This document shows, piece by piece, positions 58,581 to 64,000 of a DNA stretch of 64,000 bases. Source of the stretch: Intrasporangiaceae bacterium (lineage in GTDB: Bacteria; Actinomycetota; Actinomycetes; Actinomycetales; Dermatophilaceae). The stretch is from NCBI GenBank assembly GCA_021324575.1, contig JAJPIW010000032.1:1-64000 (forward strand), read 5' to 3'. The notes beneath the pieces are model-generated. The model worked only from the letters and a program-made list of their open reading frames with translations. It searched no databases and had not been told where the DNA came from. The stretch's first letter is position 1, and every line of letters begins with the position of its first letter. The translations under genes were made by a program, and so were the position numbers.

Positions 58581-60631
58581 GGGTTCCGCTTCAGCGCGAT
58601 CAGGTGCTCGCAAAGGGATGCCGGCCCTCGTCCCGCCGACGTCACCTGAATGCCGAGGCGAGCCGCGTTCGACCTGGCATTCTCAGCACTGCTGATGACT
58701 CCCGGTCGGACGACCCAGTTGGCGTCCCACCTGGTCCATGGCACGTAGGCCACGTGACCCCCGGGCGTGGTGCTCACCTCCGCGTATCCCAGCTCGGACC
58801 GGACCCCCAGTCCCACTCGGACCGGAAAACCGGAGTAGAGCGGGAACCATGGGCCGTCGACCCGACCCTGCGAGTCCTGAACCACCAGACGGGCGTAGCG
58901 GTCTGCCCGCACGTCTATCGCAATCTCCCGCGTGGTGTTGGACTCGACGCGAAAGAGGACCACGAGGCCAGGGCGCACCGATGCATCAGCGGTCACCGTG
59001 TAAACCAGACTGCGCTGTTGGACGAGAACCCATGGCTCGTACGTGTCTCCGGATCCGAGATATAGGGCATCGCAGTCACCGAGGACCTGGATCTGGTCGG
59101 TGGGAGCGGCGTCTGGTAACCGGTCCGACCGATGAACCAGAGCCGCAGTTCGGACGGCTGCCCTCGGACCCCACGTCAGCTGGTGCTCGATGTAGGCCTC
59201 CAGCCGATCCCCTCGCCACGTGACCGCGGCTGTGGCGTAGGCCAGCAGCATTTGGGCAACGAGGGAGAAGACTGCTCCGGACACGACGAGCGCCATTGCG
59301 GCGGCCCGGATGCCAACCCTGCAACGCCCCAGCCAGGTGTCCAGGACGATCAGCCCGACGGAACCGAGCACCACAAGCGCTGGGACGAACTCGGACGTAT
59401 AGCGATTGCACACATAGCCATACATGAGGACCGGCCCGATCAGCAGCACGGCAGCTAGGGCAGCGGGACGCAGACGGGTCGTCCCGGTCCGCCCCCGGGG
59501 CCACAGCAGGGCTACCAAGCCAAGGACCGACAGTACGGTCAACAGGGGCTCGAATGCCGTGACGCTTCCGGTGCGATACGACTGATCCAGGTAGGCACCC
59601 GCGAGCGCTGGTGGCGGACTGGAAGGGAGCGTCACCCAGGGGAAGTGGTCGACGAAGCGAATCCCGGTGGGATCAAGGTATGCCGAGAGCATTGTCGGGA
59701 CGAACTGTGGCCCGGTGATGGTCCCGCCATTGTGCGCGAGGGCCATTCGACGATGCTCGTTGACCGAGGTCCAGACCTGGTCAGCAAGGGGAAACAGGTA
59801 CGGGTGTCCGAACTTGTACTCGTTGAGCGCGACGGAGGCCAGGTTCGGCAGGGCCGCTGCAGCAGCCAGAACCAGACCCGGCCCTCGCCACCATCGGGCC
59901 CTGGGAGCCCTTCGAGCGCGACTACGCAGCAGCAGGAACGCGGCCACCAACAGGCCGGCGCCACTGAGCGCGAAGCCGCTGGTCGATCGCGTGAAAATCG
60001 CGGCCGTGGTGCTAGCGGTGAACCAGGCAAGCGCCGACCCTCCTGGTGCGATCAAGAACCTGGTCAACCAGTAGACGCCAGCCATCATCATCGCGAGAGA
60101 CCAGGCGTAGACCTCGTGATAGACCCACGGCAGCGCCGCATCAAAGGTCACGGCGGTGCCGCCGGTCGCAGCGGCCAGCACGACCGCAGCGCCGGCGGTC
60201 TCACGCCAGGTCACGGGATCGTCGGGGCGGAGAAGGCTGCGGGCGAGCCATAGGAACCGGGCGCTCATCACGGCAAACACGAGCCAAGCTACGGCCATCG
60301 AGGCCACTGTCAGTCGGCCGTCGAACTCATGCGTCACGAGGAAGACGGGGAGGCGAACAAGGGCGGGGAAGGGTGGGAAGTACATGTAGGTGTGCCCATG
60401 GATGACGAACCCTTCGATGCCGAGGGAACCGTCAGGGACGGCCAACCGACCGGACATGAGCGCGCGGGCCTGGAGATCGAAGAAGTTTGAGCCATACCCC
60501 AGCGCGTTTGCCGTACGTCCGGGCTCGAAGCCGAAGCCGAACAGGACCGTCAAGTAGGCGGCGGCACCCGTGAGGATTCCCACCGTTGACCCCGCGACGA
60601 CCCGGCCACGTGCCCCGCCGTCTGCGATCAA
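58577..60631 (-). CDS. Large polytopic membrane protein, probable GT-C glycosyltransferase
   Basis: The 684-residue protein has about ten membrane helices in its first two thirds, then a ~180-residue extracytoplasmic C-terminal domain (residues ~500-684). The helix pattern and large loop fit lipid-linked-sugar GT-C enzymes, but I cannot name the family. The start is TTG 60631, overlapping the upstream stop as TTGA; upstream in-frame residues in the track are shadow sequence. It lies between two soluble glycosyltransferases. Confidence 0.6.
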   Translation of the reverse strand: MIADGGARGRVVAGSTVGILTGAAAYLTVLFGFGFEPGRTANALGYGSNFFDLQARALMSGRLAVPDGSLGIEGFVIHGHTYMYFPPFPALVRLPVFLVTHEFDGRLTVASMAVAWLVFAVMSARFLWLARSLLRPDDPVTWRETAGAAVVLAAATGGTAVTFDAALPWVYHEVYAWSLAMMMAGVYWLTRFLIAPGGSALAWFTASTTAAIFTRSTSGFALSGAGLLVAAFLLLRSRARRAPRARWWRGPGLVLAAAAALPNLASVALNEYKFGHPYLFPLADQVWTSVNEHRRMALAHNGGTITGPQFVPTMLSAYLDPTGIRFVDHFPWVTLPSSPPPALAGAYLDQSYRTGSVTAFEPLLTVLSVLGLVALLWPRGRTGTTRLRPAALAAVLLIGPVLMYGYVCNRYTSEFVPALVVLGSVGLIVLDTWLGRCRVGIRAAAMALVVSGAVFSLVAQMLLAYATAAVTWRGDRLEAYIEHQLTWGPRAAVRTAALVHRSDRLPDAAPTDQIQVLGDCDALYLGSGDTYEPWVLVQQRSLVYTVTADASVRPGLVVLFRVESNTTREIAIDVRADRYARLVVQDSQGRVDGPWFPLYSGFPVRVGLGVRSELGYAEVSTTPGGHVAYVPWTRWDANWVVRPGVISSAENARSNAARLGIQVTSAGRGPASLCEHLIALKRNP

Positions 60632-62088
60632 GCGCGTTCCAACCGATAGAGGAACTGGTAGCCGAACATCGTCGGCCAGACGCGCGTGGCGGCACGGTCC
60701 GCAGCCCCGGCGCGCTTGATCATGTTGGTGGCCAGCGTGGGGGCGTCGGCGCGGTCCAGAACGTCGATCGGTGACCCCACGACCGCGCGCTCGACAATTC
60801 TCAGGCCGCAGCCCTGAATGAGGCGCTCGAAGCTGCGCCGGGTGAAGAAGCGCACATGGCCCTGGTCCAGCGGTCCTCGCTGGTCGTAGTCGAAAAGGCC
60901 GAGCGCCGTGCGGGTGCGTGGGTACCAATGGGCGAAGTTGGGCACGGACACCAGGATCTCTCCGCCCTGCGTGGTCCGCGCGGCAAGCTCAGTCAGCAGC
61001 CGCTTGGGATCGATCACGTGCTCTAACACGTCACCGGCGACAACGACGTCGTAGTCGGCGCCGGCCTCAGCGGGAAGCGGGTCGTTCAGGTCCGCCTCGA
61101 CGAACTCGTCCAGGCGGTCCGCCACCCCATCGTGCTTGACGACGTCCAGGCCAGTGACCTGGTGACCCATCGCTCGGGCGACGGCGCCGAACCGTCCGTC
61201 GGAGCAGCCGGCATCCAGAACCCGCCCGCGACGGGTCTCGTCGAGCCAGCGAAGCAGTACGCCGTGCGACGAGTGCGCTGACGGTTTCAGCTCGTATGCC
61301 GTGTCATCGACGCCCATGGAGCCATGCCCGAGACCGATCCGGGTCGCCCGATGGCGGAGTACGTCACCGACGACATCCTTCGCGTACTTCAGACCGTTGA
61401 CGTGGCAGATCTCGTCGCCGTAATACGTCGGAATGGGGACCTCCGCGATGCGATAGCCGGCGTCGTGCAGGCCGAGAATCACTTCGGTGTCGAAGTCGAA
61501 GTCGTTGGTGTAGTCGCCAAGGGGAAGGTTGCGCAGCGCCTCCACCCGGTAGGCCCGGTAGCCGCTGTGCCACTCCGACAGACCCAAGCCCGTTAGGCGG
61601 TTCTGAACCGTGGTCAGGATCCGGTTGCCCACGAGCTTATAGATGGGCATCCCGCCACGGCGAGCCGCTCCACGCACCATCATCCGAGATCCGAAGACGG
61701 CGTCCGCCGTGCCGTCCACCAGAGGTTGAACCACATCCTCGATGACCTCCGGCGCGTACTGCCCGTCGCCGTGCAGGAGTACGACGATGTCCAGGCCATG
61801 GCTGATTGCCCACGCGTACCCGGCCTTCTGGTTTCCGCCGTAACCGAGGTTGCGTTCGTGCCGCAGGATGGTCAACGGCATGGTGGCGTCATCGCGATAG
61901 GCGAGGCCGATTTCGTAGGTCTCGTCCTGGCTCGCATCATCGGCGATCAACACGTGATCGACCTTGGCCTTGAACGACCCGGGGATTCGATCAAGGGTCT
62001 GTGCGAGGGTGTTGGCGGCGTTGTAAGCGACGACGAGCACCCCTATGCGAAGGTGCGGCTGGCGCGTATCGCTCGGGCAGTCTGGCAT
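60628..62088 (-). CDS. GT2 glycosyltransferase fused to a SAM methyltransferase
   Basis: The 486-residue protein joins two enzymes. Residues ~15-240 are a DPM1-like GT2 domain (IGVLVVAYNAANTLAQTL, LIADDASQDET, GDGQYAPEVIEDV, SEWHSGYRAYRV). Residues ~280-486 are a class I methyltransferase (VLDAGCSDGRFGAVARAMG, VVAGDVLEHVIDPKRLL). It may make and methylate a polyprenyl-phosphate sugar; the pairing is inference. ATG 62088 follows GGAGTG; the track start is upstream. Confidence 0.8.
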   Translation of the reverse strand: MPDCPSDTRQPHLRIGVLVVAYNAANTLAQTLDRIPGSFKAKVDHVLIADDASQDETYEIGLAYRDDATMPLTILRHERNLGYGGNQKAGYAWAISHGLDIVVLLHGDGQYAPEVIEDVVQPLVDGTADAVFGSRMMVRGAARRGGMPIYKLVGNRILTTVQNRLTGLGLSEWHSGYRAYRVEALRNLPLGDYTNDFDFDTEVILGLHDAGYRIAEVPIPTYYGDEICHVNGLKYAKDVVGDVLRHRATRIGLGHGSMGVDDTAYELKPSAHSSHGVLLRWLDETRRGRVLDAGCSDGRFGAVARAMGHQVTGLDVVKHDGVADRLDEFVEADLNDPLPAEAGADYDVVVAGDVLEHVIDPKRLLTELAARTTQGGEILVSVPNFAHWYPRTRTALGLFDYDQRGPLDQGHVRFFTRRSFERLIQGCGLRIVERAVVGSPIDVLDRADAPTLATNMIKRAGAADRAATRVWPTMFGYQFLYRLERA

Positions 62089-62201
62089 GGCACTCCGTGG
62101 GCAGCCTGGTCTCGGCCGATCCCGGGACTCGCACAAGTTATACGTGACTTGCCAGTAACTTTCTAGTTTCGACGTCGTGGGACATCTGCCATCATGTCGC
62201 C

Positions 62202-63062
62202 ATGACCAGCCGGACCAGCCTCGAAACTGTGGACTACGCGGCTCTTGAAGCGACGCTTTCAACCGATGCTGCGGCGTACGCCGCTGGGGTTCCGTTCCCG
62301 CACATTGTGCTCGACGACGTTCTCCTGCCGGCAGTCTTCAGTGCGGCGGCGGGGGAGTTCCCGCGCAGAGATGATCCGCTGTGGAAGGGCTATCTGCATG
62401 TCAACGAGACGAAGTACTCCAACACCAGGCCCGACTTCTGGGGGCCGACCTTGCAGTCGGTTGCCCGCGAGCTGTGTTCGGACCGGTTCGTCGCCTACCT
62501 GACGGCCCTCACCGGGATCGAGGCGCTTCTTCCGGACTGGTCGATGGACGGTGGTGGCCTCCATCAGACCCTTCGTGGTGGCCATCTGAACATCCATGCT
62601 GACTTCAGCACCCACCACAAGACGACGAACTGGTCGCGCCGGGTGAACGTCCTCCTGTACCTCAACGAGTATTGGGACGACAGCTGGGGCGGGGACCTGG
62701 AGCTATGGCCCCAGGACATGAGCGCGCGCACTAGATCCGTAACTCCTGCGCCGAACAGGATGCTCGTCTTCACCACCAGCGAGACCAGTTTCCACGGCCA
62801 TCCCGACCCGCTGCTCGTGCCCGAGGGCCATGCGAGGCGGTCGATGGCCCTGTACTACTTCACCGTGGAGGACGAGGTGGTGCGTCGGGCCACCAACTAC
62901 CAGCCGCGTCCCGGCGATGGCCTCAAAGGGATCGCCATACGGGCGGACCGCCGGGCACTCGACCTCTATGACCGAGCGAAGGTACGCCTGGGGATCGACG
63001 ACGAACGCATCCATAGTGTCCTGCGCCGCGTCCACCGGATCCGGCGGGGCCGTCAGCCCTGA
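62202..63062 (+). CDS. 2OG-Fe(II) oxygenase (prolyl 4-hydroxylase-like)
   Basis: The 286-residue protein shows the iron-binding HxD in GGHLNIHADFSTH near residue 130, VNVLLYLNEYWDDSWGGDLELW, and the distal His in SFHGHPDPL followed by the 2OG-binding RRSMALYYF. Such oxygenases hydroxylate small molecules, sugars or protein side chains. Its place in a glycan locus suggests a surface-polymer substrate. It is divergent from the GT2 fusion and overlaps the convergent acyltransferase by 10 bp. Confidence 0.82.
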   Translation: MTSRTSLETVDYAALEATLSTDAAAYAAGVPFPHIVLDDVLLPAVFSAAAGEFPRRDDPLWKGYLHVNETKYSNTRPDFWGPTLQSVARELCSDRFVAYLTALTGIEALLPDWSMDGGGLHQTLRGGHLNIHADFSTHHKTTNWSRRVNVLLYLNEYWDDSWGGDLELWPQDMSARTRSVTPAPNRMLVFTTSETSFHGHPDPLLVPEGHARRSMALYYFTVEDEVVRRATNYQPRPGDGLKGIAIRADRRALDLYDRAKVRLGIDDERIHSVLRRVHRIRRGRQP

Positions 63063-64000
63063 GCCGGGGCCGGCTCCGTAGTCATCACTGAGGATCGACG
63101 AGTCCAACGCCAGGTCTCCAACGCGCGCAGCAGCGGACGATCGACGACTCGATCCATGACCATCGCCACGGCCAGTGAAAGGCCCATCCCAAGCACGGTA
63201 CGAGCCGGCCAGGACCACGTCTCGGTGTGGAAGGCCACCAGCCAGAAGATTGGGTAGTGCCAGATGTAGAGCGGCAAGGAGACTCGGCCAAGCCACACCA
63301 GCGGCGCGCATGCGAACGCATGCCGGCTGGCCGCACGGTCAGGAAGCAGGACCACGCCCGCGACCAACGCACAGGTGGACAGAGCGATCGCCTCGCCGGG
63401 CCAGGAGAGATACGTCGGGTCGTTGCCAATCGCGAACAGCAGGCAGGTCAGCGCCGTAGCGCCCACTGCCAGAATCGCCGCCGCGTACCGCCTGGCTCGT
63501 TCCAGCAGGGGCTCTGCACAGGCCAGTAGTCCGCCCCAGAGCATGCCGTCCATCCGCGTCGTCGTCCGAAGGAGCGGACGGTACCAGCCCTCCACCGCCA
63601 TGGTGTGGTGGCGCCAGGCGATCACGGCTACGAGTGTCACGGCCAGAACACCTGTCAATAGCCACACCCGACGACCGAGCAGTGCGACAAGGGCTATCAG
63701 CACGAGCGTGACCTGAAGGAACACCGAGATGTACCAGAGGTGGCCCATGTCGCTCCTGGCCTTGAGGGGGTTGTCCTCGAGGTACCAGTTCCAGGTGAAC
63801 GTGGCGAGGTGCTCGGCTGTGGCCCGCGTCATTGCGTCGTCGAAATCTGGTCGGGGGTCAAGGACGGCAGCTGCGAACATGGCGGCGATGAGAAGGTAGA
63901 CGGGCGCGGCGACGCGCACTGTCCGGCGGATGGCACTTCGGACCGGCTCTCCCGGACGACGCGCCGGGCGGTTCATTGCTGCCAGCTCGCCGCGAACAAG
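63053..64000 (-). CDS. Acyltransferase 3 family membrane protein (partial)
   Basis: At least 316 residues are present; the N terminus lies beyond the right edge, because the frame stays open through 64000 and the usual first helices of the OafA/YrhL-type acyltransferase family are missing. Visible segments include RRTVRVAAPVYLLI, MGHLWYISVFLQ, LGRVSLPLYIWHYPIFWL and a closing MVMDRVVDRPLLRALE. It probably O-acylates a cell-surface glycan. Confidence 0.85.
   Translation of the reverse strand, partial: LVRGELAAMNRPARRPGEPVRSAIRRTVRVAAPVYLLIAAMFAAAVLDPRPDFDDAMTRATAEHLATFTWNWYLEDNPLKARSDMGHLWYISVFLQVTLVLIALVALLGRRVWLLTGVLAVTLVAVIAWRHHTMAVEGWYRPLLRTTTRMDGMLWGGLLACAEPLLERARRYAAAILAVGATALTCLLFAIGNDPTYLSWPGEAIALSTCALVAGVVLLPDRAASRHAFACAPLVWLGRVSLPLYIWHYPIFWLVAFHTETWSWPARTVLGMGLSLAVAMVMDRVVDRPLLRALETWRWTRRSSVMTTEPAPAQG

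Overview
The window is a 64 kb stretch of a high-GC actinobacterial chromosome made almost entirely of housekeeping genes. The pyrF-mIHF-gmk-rpoZ-coaBC-metK-priA-def-fmt-rsmB-rpe order, the degenerate PriA, an ANTAR regulator after pyk, and many starts that sit 6-7 nt behind a TANNNT -10 box (leaderless mRNAs) all fit Actinobacteria. The gene set and style suggest Micrococcales, perhaps near Intrasporangiaceae; that placement is inference. No rRNA, insertion sequence, phage or CRISPR system was seen. One tRNA (Leu, CAA) is present.

Layout. 0-0.5 kb: palindromes and a PyrR-type RNA leader. 0.4-6.5 kb: late pyrimidine genes carB-pyrK-pyrD-pyrF. 6.6-16.6 kb: nucleoid protein mIHF, gmk, rpoZ, coaBC, metK, priA, def, fmt, rsmB, rpe. 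16.6-21.3 kb: riboflavin operon ribD-ribE-ribBA-ribH behind an FMN riboswitch, then a PnuC-family transporter (ribM-like) behind a second, nearly identical FMN riboswitch. 21.3-33.3 kb: scattered histidine genes (hisE, hisG, hisF, hisI) and the trp genes trpE-trpC-trpB-trpA with their usual small membrane companions. 33.3-41.8 kb: MauE/DoxX protein, DsbA-like protein, lgt (apparently frameshifted), gltB-gltD. 42-53.4 kb: pyk with a CRP/GlxR-like site, tRNA-Leu, ANTAR regulator, DUF554, GNAT, a LuxR regulator with a flavin monooxygenase, a PadR regulator with a frameshifted membrane protein, a thioesterase and polA. 53.4-64 kb: a cell-surface glycan locus with flippase, methyltransferase, AftD-like membrane protein with a DUF2613 peptide (missed by the ORF track), glycosyltransferases, a GT2-methyltransferase fusion, a 2OG-Fe(II) oxygenase and an acyltransferase cut by the window edge.

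The most unusual signal is not a gene. The word GGCATAC (extended CGGCATACG; reverse CGTATGCCG) occurs about 78 times by eye, roughly equally on both strands, against about 6-7 expected from base composition. It falls in all three reading frames and forces codons that are otherwise rare here (ATA, GTA, GCA, TAT). It also lies in terminator hairpins (one is an exact inverted pair of the 9-mer) and in -10 boxes, and it thins out in the surface-glycan locus. This looks like a genome-wide functional DNA word of unknown role.

Other points to check are the PyrR leader with a 16-codon leader ORF feeding directly into carB, two homopolymer frameshifts (lgt; the PadR-linked membrane gene), a 38-bp perfect palindrome in the first codons of priA, and clusters of perfect palindromes between genes.
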